Positions 52,382-62,212 of a stretch of 64,000 bases of DNA are shown one piece after another; within the stretch, counting starts at the first letter, position 1; the number at the start of each line of letters is the position of its first letter. Source of the DNA: Pseudomonas sp. TH43 (GTDB lineage: Bacteria > Pseudomonadota > Gammaproteobacteria > Pseudomonadales > Pseudomonadaceae); NCBI RefSeq assembly GCF_016650635.1, contig NZ_JAEKFI010000004.1:1064001-1128000 (forward strand), read 5' to 3'. The position numbers were made by a program, and so were the translations under genes. The notes beneath the pieces were generated by a model, which was not told the origin of the DNA, searched no databases, and saw nothing but the letters and a program-made list of their open reading frames with translations.

Positions 52382-53556
52382 GCATAATTCGCTTCGAAGA
52401 CGTCGACGTAATCTTCTCCAAGGATCCACGCGAGGCGCTCAAGCTGCTGGATCAGGGCATGACCCGCAACGAGATCCTGAAAAAGACCGGGCAGATCGTC
52501 GGCGTGGAAAAAGCCACGCTGGACGTCAACAAAGGCGAGATCTGCGTGCTGATGGGCTTGTCCGGTTCGGGCAAGTCGAGCCTGTTGCGCTGCATCAACG
52601 GCCTCAATACCGTCAGTCGCGGCAAACTGTTCGTCGAGCATGAAGGCAAGCAGATCGACATCGCGTCCTGCACACCCGCCGAGCTGAAAATGATGCGCAC
52701 CAAACGCATCGCCATGGTCTTCCAGAAGTTCGCCCTGATGCCGTGGCTGACGGTGCGCGAGAACATCAGTTTCGGTCTGGAAATGCAGGGCCGTCCGGAG
52801 AAGGAACGGCGCAAGCTGGTCGATGAAAAACTCGAACTGGTGGGCCTGACGCAATGGCGCAACAAGAAGCCTGACGAACTCTCTGGCGGTATGCAGCAAC
52901 GTGTCGGCCTGGCGCGAGCGCTGGCGATGGACGCCGACATTCTGCTGATGGACGAACCGTTTTCGGCACTCGATCCGCTGATCCGCCAAGGCCTGCAAGA
53001 TGAACTGCTGGAGCTGCAACGCAAGCTGAGCAAGACCATTGTGTTCGTGAGTCACGACCTCGACGAGGCGCTCAAATTGGGTAGCCGCATCGCGATCATG
53101 AAGGACGGCCGGATCATTCAGTACAGCGTGCCGGAAGAGATCGTGCTGAACCCGGCGGACGACTATGTGCGGACCTTCGTCGCCCACACCAATCCACTCA
53201 ACGTGCTCTGCGGCCGTAGCCTGATGCGCACGCTGGACAACTGCAAACGCATCAACGGTTCGGTGTGCCTCGATCCGGGCGGCGATTCATGGCTGGATCT
53301 GGCCGAGGGCAACACCATCAAAGGCGCACGGCAGAACGGTTCAGTGCTGAACCTGCAGAACTGGGCACCAGGACAAGCGGTGGAAGGACTGGAGCGCAAA
53401 CCGACGCTGGTGGATTCGAATATCGGCATGCGCGATGCGTTGCAGATTCGTTATCAGACCGGCAACAAACTGGTGCTGCACGATAACAATCATGTGGTCG
53501 GGATCCTCGGCGACAGCGAGCTGTATCACGCGTTGCTGGGCAAGAACCTCGGTTAA
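52378..53556 (+). CDS. choV: Quaternary-amine ABC transporter ATPase
   Basis: 392 residues. Walker A GLSGSGKSSLLR near 61, Q-loop FQKFALMPW, signature LSGGMQQRVGLARALA, Walker B ILLMDEPFSALDP and the H-loop VSHDLDEA. About 120 extra C-terminal residues resemble the CBS-type osmo-sensing part of ProV/OpuA (LVDSNIGMRDALQIRYQTGNKLVLHDNNHVVGILGDSEL). Energises import by ChoXW and by CaiX. A strong terminator follows. Confidence 0.94.
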   Translation: MSIIRFEDVDVIFSKDPREALKLLDQGMTRNEILKKTGQIVGVEKATLDVNKGEICVLMGLSGSGKSSLLRCINGLNTVSRGKLFVEHEGKQIDIASCTPAELKMMRTKRIAMVFQKFALMPWLTVRENISFGLEMQGRPEKERRKLVDEKLELVGLTQWRNKKPDELSGGMQQRVGLARALAMDADILLMDEPFSALDPLIRQGLQDELLELQRKLSKTIVFVSHDLDEALKLGSRIAIMKDGRIIQYSVPEEIVLNPADDYVRTFVAHTNPLNVLCGRSLMRTLDNCKRINGSVCLDPGGDSWLDLAEGNTIKGARQNGSVLNLQNWAPGQAVEGLERKPTLVDSNIGMRDALQIRYQTGNKLVLHDNNHVVGILGDSELYHALLGKNLG

Positions 53557-53571
53557 GGCGGGATAAAAAAA

Positions 53572-53598
53572 GGGATCGCGGTGAGCGATCCCTTTTTT
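53572..53598 (+). terminator. Rho-independent terminator of choXWV
   Basis: Stem GGGATCGC / GCGATCCC with a five-base loop and seven T residues. Confidence 0.9.
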
Positions 53599-53612
53599 AT
53601 TGGGTCAAGGTA

Positions 53613-53778
53613 AAAGCCCCTCACCCTAGCCCTCTCCCGGAGGGAGAGGGGACCGACCGAGTCGTACTTTCAAGCTACACCGACCTGAGAAATTGAGTCG
53701 AACTCAGGCTTTGAAAAGCCCCCTATCTGCTCCCTTTCCCCTCTCGCTTGGGGAGAGGGCTGGGGTGAGGGGGCTTTT
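53613..53778. repeat. Intergenic inverted repeat (CCCTCACCC family)
   Basis: Arms at about 53613-53660 and 53722-53778 between the convergent choV and betT genes. Confidence 0.8.
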
Positions 53779-53782
53779 GACT

Positions 53783-55780
53783 TTAGCTATACACCCGGCC
53801 AAGGAGCTGCCGATGGCTTTCAAACTGATCGAGCACATCCCGCGTGATCTGATCCTGCGTGAAGCCCATCAGGTCGTAGTCCTGGCTGCCGTTGTGCAGA
53901 TACACCTCGGCGCGGTAGTAACGCTGGCGCGCTTCATCGGACTGAGCCGACTCGGTCGGGGTCGCCAGATAGCCGTCCAGGCTCACTTCGTAAACGAAAG
54001 GGTTGCCCTCTTCCATCTCGACGCGCACGCCCATGCAACGCTTGGATTTACCCAACAGCGTCTGCACTTCCAGACCCTGCGCACGCATCTGCGCGGTGGC
54101 ATCTTCCAGCGCCGGGCTGACCTGCTTGTCCATGAAACGCTGCACCACCGATTGGCTCGGCTGCAGATCCAGCTGAGTCAGACGCTCGCTGAAACCACGA
54201 CGACCGCGCTCGGCCAGTTGCGCCTGCTCCTGTTCGATCTGCACGTCCTGGCGCATCGCCTTGTGCAAGCCGAACATGAAGAACACCAGCACCACCGAGA
54301 ACGGCAGACCGGCCAGCACCACCATGGTTTGCATGGCTTCGAAGTTACCGGCGAACAGCAGACCGATGGTCACCAGGGTGATCACCACCGACCAGAAAAT
54401 GCGCAGCCAGTGCGGCGCATCTTCGTCGACATTGCCGCCCTTGCAGGACAGATTCGCCATCATCACCGCGCCAGAGTCAGCCGGGGTCAGGAACAGCACG
54501 AAACCGACGAAAATCGAAACACCGATGACAATTTTGGATGCCGGGTAGTGCTCAAGCAGTTGATAGATCGCCATCGATGGCTGCTCGAGCGCGGTCTTGC
54601 CGAGCTCCACCGCACCATGGTTCACCACCAGGTCCAGCGCCGAGTTACCGAAGATCGACAGCCACGCCAAGGTGAAGCCCAGCGGAATCAACAACACGCC
54701 GGCGACCAGTTCACGCACGGTACGACCACGGGAAATACGCGCGATGAACATGCCGACGAATGGCGCCCAGGAAATCCACCAGGCCCAGTAGAACAGGGTC
54801 CACAGGCCCATCCAGCGCTCGGTTTTGGCGTTGTCGCCTTCGTACACATAAAGGTCGAAGGTTTTCAGCACGATGCCGTTGAGGTAGTCGCCGATGTTCT
54901 GCACGAAACCGTTGAGCAGGTGCAGGGTCGGGCCGAACAACAGCACGAAAATCAGCAGACCGCTGAACAGCACGATGTTCAGGTTGGACAAACGACGGAT
55001 GCCGTTTTCCACGCCGGACACGGCAGCGATGGTCGCCACGGTGCTCATCACGATGATCACGATCAGCAGGTTGGTGTTGCTGTGTTCCATGCCGAACAGG
55101 TTTTCGAGGCCCGACGACACTTGCAGCGAACCAATCCCCAGGTTCGTCACCAGACCCAGCAGGGTCACGAACATGCCAAAGCCGTCTACCGCATGACCGG
55201 CCGCGCCTTTGACCCAACGCTCGCCAACCAGCGGATACAGCGCCGAACGCAGTGCCAGCGGCTGGTTATGACGGTAAGCAAAGTAGGCAACGGCCAGACC
55301 GACCAGTGCATAGATCGCCCAGCCGTGCAGGCCCCAGTGCAGGAAAGTCAGTTGCACCGCCTGACGCGCGGCCATGTTAGTGGCCGATGCGCCTTCCGGC
55401 GGATTGAAGTAGTGATCCAGTGGCTCGGATGCGCCGAAGTACAGCAGCGAAATACCGATACCCGACGAGAACAGCATCCCCGCCCAGGCGCCGTAACTGA
55501 AATCCGGGGTGTCATCCTTGCTGCCCAGTTTGAGTTTGCCGTACGAGGAAAACGCCAGGCCCACCACAAACACCAGGTAGGCGGCGATGACCACCATGTA
55601 GTACCAGCCGAAGCTGCGCGACAACCAGGCCTGAGCGATACCCAACAGTCTGCCGGCCTCTTGCGGGGCGATAATCAGAATGGCGGTCAACAACAGAATC
55701 AGCGCGGTAGAGGTGTAAAACACCCAACCGTTGACCGTCACCTTCTCGGGCGGGGTCTTTATAAGCGAGGCAGAACTCAT
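53783..55780 (-). CDS. betT: Choline transporter BetT, BCCT family
   Basis: 665 residues from ATG at 55780, ten bases after GGAG. Twelve membrane segments; the aromatic BCCT box appears as LHWGLHGWAIYALVGLAVAYFAYR and the Trp-rich WTLFYWAWWISWAPFVGMFIARISRG. A long cytoplasmic C-terminal tail (from about 510, AMRQDVQIEQEQAQLAERGRRG) is the osmosensory part of BetT1/3-type carriers. Imports choline by ion gradient. Divergent from betI, as in PA5375-PA5374. Confidence 0.95.
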   Translation of the reverse strand: MSSASLIKTPPEKVTVNGWVFYTSTALILLLTAILIIAPQEAGRLLGIAQAWLSRSFGWYYMVVIAAYLVFVVGLAFSSYGKLKLGSKDDTPDFSYGAWAGMLFSSGIGISLLYFGASEPLDHYFNPPEGASATNMAARQAVQLTFLHWGLHGWAIYALVGLAVAYFAYRHNQPLALRSALYPLVGERWVKGAAGHAVDGFGMFVTLLGLVTNLGIGSLQVSSGLENLFGMEHSNTNLLIVIIVMSTVATIAAVSGVENGIRRLSNLNIVLFSGLLIFVLLFGPTLHLLNGFVQNIGDYLNGIVLKTFDLYVYEGDNAKTERWMGLWTLFYWAWWISWAPFVGMFIARISRGRTVRELVAGVLLIPLGFTLAWLSIFGNSALDLVVNHGAVELGKTALEQPSMAIYQLLEHYPASKIVIGVSIFVGFVLFLTPADSGAVMMANLSCKGGNVDEDAPHWLRIFWSVVITLVTIGLLFAGNFEAMQTMVVLAGLPFSVVLVFFMFGLHKAMRQDVQIEQEQAQLAERGRRGFSERLTQLDLQPSQSVVQRFMDKQVSPALEDATAQMRAQGLEVQTLLGKSKRCMGVRVEMEEGNPFVYEVSLDGYLATPTESAQSDEARQRYYRAEVYLHNGSQDYDLMGFTQDQITRDVLDQFESHRQLLGRVYS

Positions 55781-56209
55781 GGCACAAATGCTCCAGGCAG
55801 TGCGAGAGAAGAACACAAGGCAACACGGAACCCGACCAATCGGTTAGTTGGCAGCCGACCGGCGGGTGATATAAAGACACCCCGAAAAAAGCCCGAACCT
55901 GCCGAAATGGCGCTGCGAATCGCTTTCGTGGCCGAAGGTGTGCGGACGTTCATCCGAAACCTGGCCCTGAGCGTCTTGCCCTTTCAACACGTCCATCGAA
56001 TCGCGAACCGCGCCATGCCCCATACAGGTTTCAAGCATTTTCGGATGTCGGTTTTATCGCCACTTACACGTGGGAAAAATCTGTAGGCAGCGACGATTTG
56101 TCGCAGATCTTATTCTTTGTTGATTGAACGTTCAATCAAAACAAAATAGACTGGCCCTCAATCCGATAGGCGTCATTCGCCCCTCGGAAGGCCTAAGGAG
56201 ATGTGCAAG
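55781..56209. other. Divergent promoter region of betT and betI
   Basis: 429 bases with no gene. The BetI operator at 56120-56139 and the betI ribosome site AAGGAG at 56195-56200 are the clear elements; the 340 bases nearer betT show no strong motif. Confidence 0.75.
56120..56139. promoter_or_regulatory. BetI operator
   Basis: Perfect 20-base palindrome TTGATTGAACGTTCAATCAA, the classic BetI binding form. It lies 70-90 bases upstream of betI, where BetI would repress betIBA until choline is present, and could also act on betT. Confidence 0.85.
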
Positions 56210-56803
56210 ATGCCCAAGGTCGGTATGCAACCCATCCGCCGCCAACAACTGATCGAAGCCACTTTGCAGGCCGTCGATCAGGTCGGAATGGGGGACGCCA
56301 GCATTGCGCTGATCGCCCGTTTGGCGGGTGTCTCGAACGGCATCATCAGTCATTACTTTCAGGACAAGAACGGCCTGATTGCCGCCACGATGCGGTATCT
56401 GATGAATGTCCTCAGCGAGAACGTCACCGCACGCCGTCAGGCGTTGGCAGACAGCAGCCCACGGGCGCATCTGCAGGTGATCATCGAAGGCAACTTCGAC
56501 GCCAGCCAGGTCAATGGCCCGGCAATGAAAACCTGGTTGGCCTTTTGGGCCACCAGCATGCACCAGCCGTCTTTGCACAGGTTGCAGCGGATCAACGATC
56601 ACCGTCTGTATTCCAACCTGTGCTGCGAGTTCCGCCGTGTACTGCCGCTCGAAGATGCGCGCAGCGCCGCTCGCGGACTGGCAGCGTTGATTGACGGTTT
56701 GTGGTTGCGCGGCGCGCTGTCGGGAGACGCTTTCGACACGGCGCAGGCGCAACAGATCGCTTACGAATACATGGATTTCCAATTGGCCAAGAAGGTGAGC
56801 TAG
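56210..56803 (+). CDS. betI: BetI choline-responsive TetR repressor
   Basis: 197 residues from ATG at 56210, nine bases after AAGGAG; ATG at 56201 touches that site and is unlikely. N-terminal HTH (VGMGDASIALIARLAGVSNGIISHYFQDKNGLI near 24-57). Ligand domain has HLQVIIEGNFDASQ and KTWLAFWATSMHQPSLHRLQRINDHRLYSNL as in BetI. Represses betIBA; choline releases it. 88 bases before betB. Confidence 0.96.
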   Translation: MPKVGMQPIRRQQLIEATLQAVDQVGMGDASIALIARLAGVSNGIISHYFQDKNGLIAATMRYLMNVLSENVTARRQALADSSPRAHLQVIIEGNFDASQVNGPAMKTWLAFWATSMHQPSLHRLQRINDHRLYSNLCCEFRRVLPLEDARSAARGLAALIDGLWLRGALSGDAFDTAQAQQIAYEYMDFQLAKKVS

Positions 56804-56891
56804 AGCACACAGAAAACGCTCGGCCCCTCACTGCCTCCGCAGCTTCATCGCGGCGGTCAACGCCAACCACTAATGCACTTGCGAGGACACT

Positions 56892-58364
56892 ATGGCCCGT
56901 TTCGAACTGCAAAAACTCTACATCGATGGCGCGTACTCCGACGCTGGCAGCGATGCCACTTTCGAAGCCATCAACCCGGCAAACGGCGAAGTCCTCGCAC
57001 AAGTGCAACGTGCGACCAAGGAAGACGTCGAGCGCGCAGTAGTCAGCGCTGAAAAGGGCCAGAAAATCTGGGCCGCGATGACCGCCATGGAGCGTTCGCG
57101 CATCCTGCGTCGCGCCGTCGACATCCTGCGCGAGCGCAACGATGAACTGGCCGCGCTGGAAACCCTGGACACCGGTAAATCCTTCTCCGAAACCAAGTAC
57201 GTCGACATCGTTACCGGCGCCGACGTGCTGGAATACTACGCAGGCCTGGTGCCGGCCATCGAAGGCGAGCAGATCCCGCTGCGTGACACTTCTTTCGTTT
57301 ACACCCGTCGCGAGCCGTTGGGCGTTGTCGCCGGTATCGGCGCGTGGAACTACCCGATCCAGATCGCTCTGTGGAAATCGGCTCCAGCCCTGGCGGCCGG
57401 CAACGCGATGATCTTCAAGCCAAGCGAAGTCACCTCGCTGACCACCCTGAAACTGGCCGAGATCTACACCGAAGCCGGCGTTCCAAACGGCGTGTTCAAC
57501 GTACTGACCGGCAGCGGCCGTGAAGTCGGCACCTGGCTGACCGAGCACCCGCGCATCGAAAAAATCTCCTTCACCGGCGGCACCGACACCGGCAAAAAGG
57601 TCATGGCCAGCGCTTCGGCTTCGTCGCTGAAAGACGTGACCATGGAACTGGGCGGCAAATCCCCGCTGATCATCTGCGACGACGCCGATCTCGATCGTGC
57701 TGCCGACACCGCAATGATGGCCAACTTCTACAGCTCCGGTCAGGTCTGCACCAACGGCACTCGCGTGTTCGTACCGGCGCACCTGAAAGCCGCTTTCGAA
57801 GCCAAGATCGTTGAACGCGTTGCGCGCATCCGCGTCGGCAACCCGGAAGACGAAAACACCAACTTCGGCCCGCTGGTCAGCTTCGCGCACATGGAAAGCG
57901 TGCTGGGCTACATCGCCAAAGGTAAAGAACAAGGTGCCCGCGTCCTGTGCGGCGGCGACCGTCTGACCGACGGCGAATTCGCCAAAGGCGCCTTCGTCGC
58001 GCCGACCGTGTTCACCGACTGCACCGACGACATGACCATCGTCCGTGAAGAAATCTTTGGCCCGGTCATGGCGATCCTCTCCTACGAGACCGAAGAAGAA
58101 GTGATCCGCCGCGCCAACGACACCGACTTCGGCCTGGCCGCCGGTATCGTCACCAAAGACCTGAACCGCGCACACCGCGTGATTCATCAACTGGAAGCGG
58201 GTATCTGCTGGATCAACGCTTGGGGCGAGTCCGACGCAAAAATGCCGGTCGGCGGTTACAAGCAGTCGGGTGTTGGCCGTGAAAACGGCATCAGCTCGCT
58301 GAACAACTTCACTCGCATCAAATCGGTACAGGTCGAACTGGGCGATTACGTCTCGGTGTTCTGA
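56892..58364 (+). CDS. betB: Betaine aldehyde dehydrogenase
   Basis: 490 residues. Aldehyde dehydrogenase fold with the catalytic Glu in TMELGGKSPL near 252, Cys in FYSSGQVCTNGTRVFV near 286, and the NAD loop FTGGTDTGKK. Oxidises betaine aldehyde to glycine betaine; the P. aeruginosa enzyme is NAD(P)-dependent and well studied. Second gene of betIBA; a REP pair separates it from betA. Confidence 0.97.
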   Translation: MARFELQKLYIDGAYSDAGSDATFEAINPANGEVLAQVQRATKEDVERAVVSAEKGQKIWAAMTAMERSRILRRAVDILRERNDELAALETLDTGKSFSETKYVDIVTGADVLEYYAGLVPAIEGEQIPLRDTSFVYTRREPLGVVAGIGAWNYPIQIALWKSAPALAAGNAMIFKPSEVTSLTTLKLAEIYTEAGVPNGVFNVLTGSGREVGTWLTEHPRIEKISFTGGTDTGKKVMASASASSLKDVTMELGGKSPLIICDDADLDRAADTAMMANFYSSGQVCTNGTRVFVPAHLKAAFEAKIVERVARIRVGNPEDENTNFGPLVSFAHMESVLGYIAKGKEQGARVLCGGDRLTDGEFAKGAFVAPTVFTDCTDDMTIVREEIFGPVMAILSYETEEEVIRRANDTDFGLAAGIVTKDLNRAHRVIHQLEAGICWINAWGESDAKMPVGGYKQSGVGRENGISSLNNFTRIKSVQVELGDYVSVF

Positions 58365-58391
58365 TCTGCCCCAGAGTCTGGATGGGCCCTT

Positions 58392-58523
58392 TGTGGCGAG
58401 GGGATTTATCCCCGCTGGGCTGCAAAGCAGCCCCCCTCCAGACACTGCCATTCTCCAGAAAGAACCCAGTCGCTGACTCTGCGACTGCTGCGCAGCCGGA
58501 CGGGGATAAATCCCCTCACCACA
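58392..58523. repeat. REP pair (GTGGCGAGGGGATTTATCCCCG family)
   Basis: Arms at 58392-58414 and 58501-58523 in the betB-betA gap. Confidence 0.85.
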
Positions 58524-58600
58524 GGGGATTTTCTTCTCCCCACATATTGCGCAGCGTCCCAGCGATCTCGACCTGACCACATTTAAAGAGGGTGCATTCA

Positions 58601-60304
58601 ATGTCCCAAGAATTCGATTACATCATCATCGGTGCCGGCTCGGCCGGTAACACCCTGGCGACCCGTCTGACTGAAGACGCTGGCGTCACCGTTCTGCTGC
58701 TTGAAGCAGGCGGCCCTGACTACCGTTTCGACTTCCGCACGCAAATGCCGGCCGCCCTGGCGTTCCCGCTGCAAGGTCGTCGTTACAACTGGGCTTACGA
58801 AACCGACGCCGAGCCACACATGGACGGCCGCCGGATGGAATGCGGTCGCGGCAAAGGCCTCGGCGGTTCCTCGCTGATCAACGGCATGTGCTACATCCGT
58901 GGCAACGCGATGGACTACGACGGCTGGGCGAAACTGCCAGGCCTGGAAAACTGGTCCTACCTGGACTGCCTGCCGTACTTCCGCAAAGCCGAAACCCGTG
59001 ACATCGGCCCGAACGACTACCACGGTGGCGAAGGCCCGGTCAGCGTGACCACGCCGAAGGCTGGCAATAACCCGCTGTTCCACGCGATGGTTGAAGCAGG
59101 CGTACAGGCTGGCTACCCGCGCACTGAAGACCTGAACGGCTACCAGCAGGAAGGCTTTGGCCCGATGGACCGCACCGTGACGCCAAATGGCCGTCGTGCT
59201 TCCACCGCCCGTGGCTACCTCGATACCGCTAAAAAGCGTTCGACCCTGACCATCGTCACCCACGCCCTGACCGACAAGATTCTGTTTGAAGGCAAGCGTG
59301 CGGTCGGCGTTCGTTACCTGGTCGGTTCGGCTGAAGAGCGCGTTGAAGTCAAAGCCCGTAAAGAAGTCCTGCTGTGCTCCGGCGCCATCGCTTCGCCGCA
59401 GATTCTGCAGCGTTCCGGTGTTGGTCCTGCCGAACTGCTGAAGTCCCTCGACATTCCGGTCGTCCACGATCTGTCGGGCGTCGGTGAAAACCTGCAGGAT
59501 CACCTTGAGCTGTACCTGCAATACGCCTGCACCCAGCCGGTTTCGCTGTACCCGTCGCTGCTCTGGTACAACCAGCCAGCCATTGGTGCCGAGTGGCTGT
59601 TCAACGGCACTGGCATTGGCGCCAGCAACCAGTTCGAAGCCGGCGGTTTCATCCGTTCGCGTCCGGAATTCGAATGGCCGAACATCCAGTACCACTTCCT
59701 GCCGGTAGCGATTAACTACAACGGCAGCAACGGTGTGAAAGAGCACGGTTTCCAGGCGCACATGGGCTCCATGCGTTCGCCAAGCCGTGGTCGCATCCAG
59801 GCCAAGTCGAAAGACCCGCGCCAGCACCCGAGCATCCTGTTCAACTACATGGCTACCGAGCAGGACTGGCAGGAATTCCGCGACGGCATCCGCCTGACCC
59901 GTGAAATCATGCAGCAGCCTGCACTGGACGCCTTCCGGGGCCGCGAAATCAGCCCGGGCATTGAAGTGCAAACCGATGAGCAACTGGACAAGTTCATCCG
60001 TGAGCACGCCGAAACCGCGTTCCACCCGTCCTGCTCGTGCAAGATGGGCACCGACGAGATGGCGGTAGTGGATGGCGAAGGTCGCGTACACGGCATGCAG
60101 AGCCTGCGTGTGGTCGATGCGTCGATCATGCCGATCATCACCACCGGTAACCTGAACGCGCCGACGATCATGATCGCCGAGAAAATCGCCGACAAGATCC
60201 GTGGCCGTCAGCCGCTGCCGCGCAGCACCGCACCGTACTACGTCGCGGGTGATGCACCAGTCAAAGGCAAGCCGATGCGTGATATCACCCCCGCTGCGCA
60301 CTGA
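58601..60304 (+). CDS. betA: Choline dehydrogenase
   Basis: 567 residues from ATG at 58601, after GAGGGTG; a GTG at 58592 in frame is less likely. GMC flavoenzyme: FAD motif IIIGAGSAGNTLATRLTEDAG near 7-26, GKGLGGSSLINGMCYIRGN, and catalytic HPSCSCKMG with GNLNAPTIMIAEKIAD. Membrane-associated; oxidises choline to betaine aldehyde. Last gene of betIBA, followed by a terminator. Confidence 0.97.
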   Translation: MSQEFDYIIIGAGSAGNTLATRLTEDAGVTVLLLEAGGPDYRFDFRTQMPAALAFPLQGRRYNWAYETDAEPHMDGRRMECGRGKGLGGSSLINGMCYIRGNAMDYDGWAKLPGLENWSYLDCLPYFRKAETRDIGPNDYHGGEGPVSVTTPKAGNNPLFHAMVEAGVQAGYPRTEDLNGYQQEGFGPMDRTVTPNGRRASTARGYLDTAKKRSTLTIVTHALTDKILFEGKRAVGVRYLVGSAEERVEVKARKEVLLCSGAIASPQILQRSGVGPAELLKSLDIPVVHDLSGVGENLQDHLELYLQYACTQPVSLYPSLLWYNQPAIGAEWLFNGTGIGASNQFEAGGFIRSRPEFEWPNIQYHFLPVAINYNGSNGVKEHGFQAHMGSMRSPSRGRIQAKSKDPRQHPSILFNYMATEQDWQEFRDGIRLTREIMQQPALDAFRGREISPGIEVQTDEQLDKFIREHAETAFHPSCSCKMGTDEMAVVDGEGRVHGMQSLRVVDASIMPIITTGNLNAPTIMIAEKIADKIRGRQPLPRSTAPYYVAGDAPVKGKPMRDITPAAH

Positions 60305-60330
60305 CAGCCAACTAACGCCACGTCTAAAAA

Positions 60331-60363
60331 CCGCCAGTTCTTTTAAAGACTGGCGGTTTTTTT
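60331..60363 (+). terminator. Rho-independent terminator of betIBA
   Basis: Stem CCGCCAGT / ACTGGCGG with a ten-base loop and seven T residues. It isolates the bet operon from the oxygenase operon that follows. Confidence 0.9.
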
Positions 60364-60488
60364 ATTTAAACTTTCAGATTCTCTAACAGTACATCCCACC
60401 CGAACAGACTTGTAATACTTACCACCTGTACCTCTCTCGCAAACACACTAGAATGCGCGCCATCAAAAAACAAAATCAAGGAAGAATG

Positions 60489-61487
60489 ATGCCGCTCAAC
60501 CGCACAAACTCAAAAATGTCCGCCAGTGCATTTCGACATGAACTGTCTAAAGAAACAACCATCTCTTTGGACTTCGGTTATCTAAGCGGCGTCATCGAAT
60601 CGTGGTGGGAGAAAAATAAAGAACAAAGCCTGCACACGCTAAAAATACAACTTACAAACTTATTAATTAATTATCTCCGCCCAGAAGACACCGTCTATTT
60701 TGACCAGGTTGGCGCCAGCAACGGTGTCGCCGCCGTCTGCATCAAAAATGTTTTTACCAGCGACTGCCCAGCACTGGCTCTCACTGTTCATGAGGCACTG
60801 GCCGACCTGTTTCACTTGACTGATATAAAATACGAATATGAAGACCATAAAGCCCTGTACTTGAAACCTTCCGCGGAAAAATATCGGGAATGGGGTAATG
60901 GTTACGGTGATATCACCCCTCATTCAGATGACTTGTATGAAAGCCTTAACGTTGACTATCTTGCGCTGACTGTGTGCCGGGACACTACACACACGCCGAC
61001 CGCCTATTATTTCCCTGCTGACTTGCTGATATCACTTAATGATGAGGAAATTCAAACCTTGCTGGGTATGCAGGCGATATTTGTTTCAGGCAAAAACGTC
61101 AGTGGCTCAAAGGAGCGCGTTCGAAATGTCGTTGAATACAATGAACAGTATGGCTACCGATTTTCACTGGATTTTCGTATCGACATTCACAGCGGCGAGC
61201 GAATGCGTGCGTTCAACGGTGGTCAAGAGGTGCTGGATAAAATCCGCGCCGGGCTCTCAGCCGCCAAGTGTAATGTCTCCACAGCACAGACAGGCACGTT
61301 CCTCATCGTTGCCAATAACAAGATATTGCACGCCCGCCCCACGTTGAACATCAGTGCCGATGACGTTCGCTCGCAAGCCGCAACTTCGACATTGAACACC
61401 ACGCCACGCTTGCTGTTTCGAAGCAAAGGGCCTCGCAAGCAGTACTACTCGCTGGACGAAAAACACACCGTTCAGGAAGCGATTTGA
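60489..61487 (+). CDS. Fe(II)/2-oxoglutarate-dependent oxygenase, TauD / clavaminate-synthase-like
   Basis: About 332 residues from ATG at 60489, six bases after AAGGA; ATG at 60486 or 60453 are alternatives. Iron ligands are His145 and Asp147 in ITPHSDDLYES and His281 in KILHARP; Arg311 in RLLFR is placed to hold 2-oxoglutarate. The layout is like amino-acid beta-hydroxylases of the VioC/AsnO type. Markedly more AT-rich than the bet genes upstream. Its stop overlaps the AzlC start by one base, so product and exporter are made together. Substrate unknown; probably a free amino acid. Confidence 0.8.
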   Translation: MPLNRTNSKMSASAFRHELSKETTISLDFGYLSGVIESWWEKNKEQSLHTLKIQLTNLLINYLRPEDTVYFDQVGASNGVAAVCIKNVFTSDCPALALTVHEALADLFHLTDIKYEYEDHKALYLKPSAEKYREWGNGYGDITPHSDDLYESLNVDYLALTVCRDTTHTPTAYYFPADLLISLNDEEIQTLLGMQAIFVSGKNVSGSKERVRNVVEYNEQYGYRFSLDFRIDIHSGERMRAFNGGQEVLDKIRAGLSAAKCNVSTAQTGTFLIVANNKILHARPTLNISADDVRSQAATSTLNTTPRLLFRSKGPRKQYYSLDEKHTVQEAI

Positions 61488-62212
61488 TGAAGGGCTGTCA
61501 ATCGCCAGCAAACTCAACCTTCGCACAAACGCTCAAAGCAGGTGGACGAGACGCTATCACGTTCGGCATCGCGTTTATTTTTCTGTATTTATCAATCGGC
61601 ATGGTGGGCGCAGCCCAAGCGCTGACCTTGAGTCAGACGATGGCAACGACCCTGCTGATTTTTTCGACACCGCTACAGTTTCTACTCATACAAAACTATA
61701 ACGACGGATGGTTACTGATCCCGATTATTCTGGCGCTCAATGCCAGATTCGTTTTGCTCTCAGCGACGTTGGCACCGCACTTGAAGCATACGTCGACGGG
61801 TAAAATTCTCGCGTCACTGGTTTTGCTGACACCCTCGATATTCACCGCGTGCATAACTCGCTTCAAACACGAGAGGAGTTTCCCGTTCGCATATTTTATC
61901 GGCGTAGGAGCTCCGATCTTCGCTTTGTCGATTATCTGCACTTACATTGGCTTCATCGCCGGTGCAGGTTTTGCCTCACCGGTCATCGCGGCCGCCATGA
62001 CGATGCTCTTGCCACTTCAGTTTACTGCATTGGCTGGCAAGCACTGGCCGCACTATATGGAAGTCTCCAGCTATTGGCTGGGCTTCATCGGTGCTCCTTT
62101 ACTGGTGTTGTTGTTCAAGGACTACAACTTGCTGATCACACCTTTTGTAATCGGCGGCATGATCGTAATGATCGAAAACACATGGACTCGCCAAGGAACG
62201 GTTATCCAATGA
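61487..62212 (+). CDS. AzlC-family amino-acid exporter subunit
   Basis: 241 residues from ATG at 61487 (TGATG overlap). Family segments: FGIAFIFLYLSIGMVGAAQALTLSQTM, FSTPLQFLLIQNY, NARFVLLSATLAPHLKHT and GAPIFALSIICTYIGFIAGAGF. AzlC (YgaZ-type) works with a small AzlD partner to export branched-chain and related amino acids or analogues. Here it is coupled to an oxygenase gene, suggesting export of the oxygenase product. Overlaps azlD by four bases. Confidence 0.88.
   Translation: MKGCQSPANSTFAQTLKAGGRDAITFGIAFIFLYLSIGMVGAAQALTLSQTMATTLLIFSTPLQFLLIQNYNDGWLLIPIILALNARFVLLSATLAPHLKHTSTGKILASLVLLTPSIFTACITRFKHERSFPFAYFIGVGAPIFALSIICTYIGFIAGAGFASPVIAAAMTMLLPLQFTALAGKHWPHYMEVSSYWLGFIGAPLLVLLFKDYNLLITPFVIGGMIVMIENTWTRQGTVIQ

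Noticed and set aside
58598..60301. 567-residue open frame on the minus strand opposite betA
   Set aside because: Exact shadow of betA; no plausible protein features.
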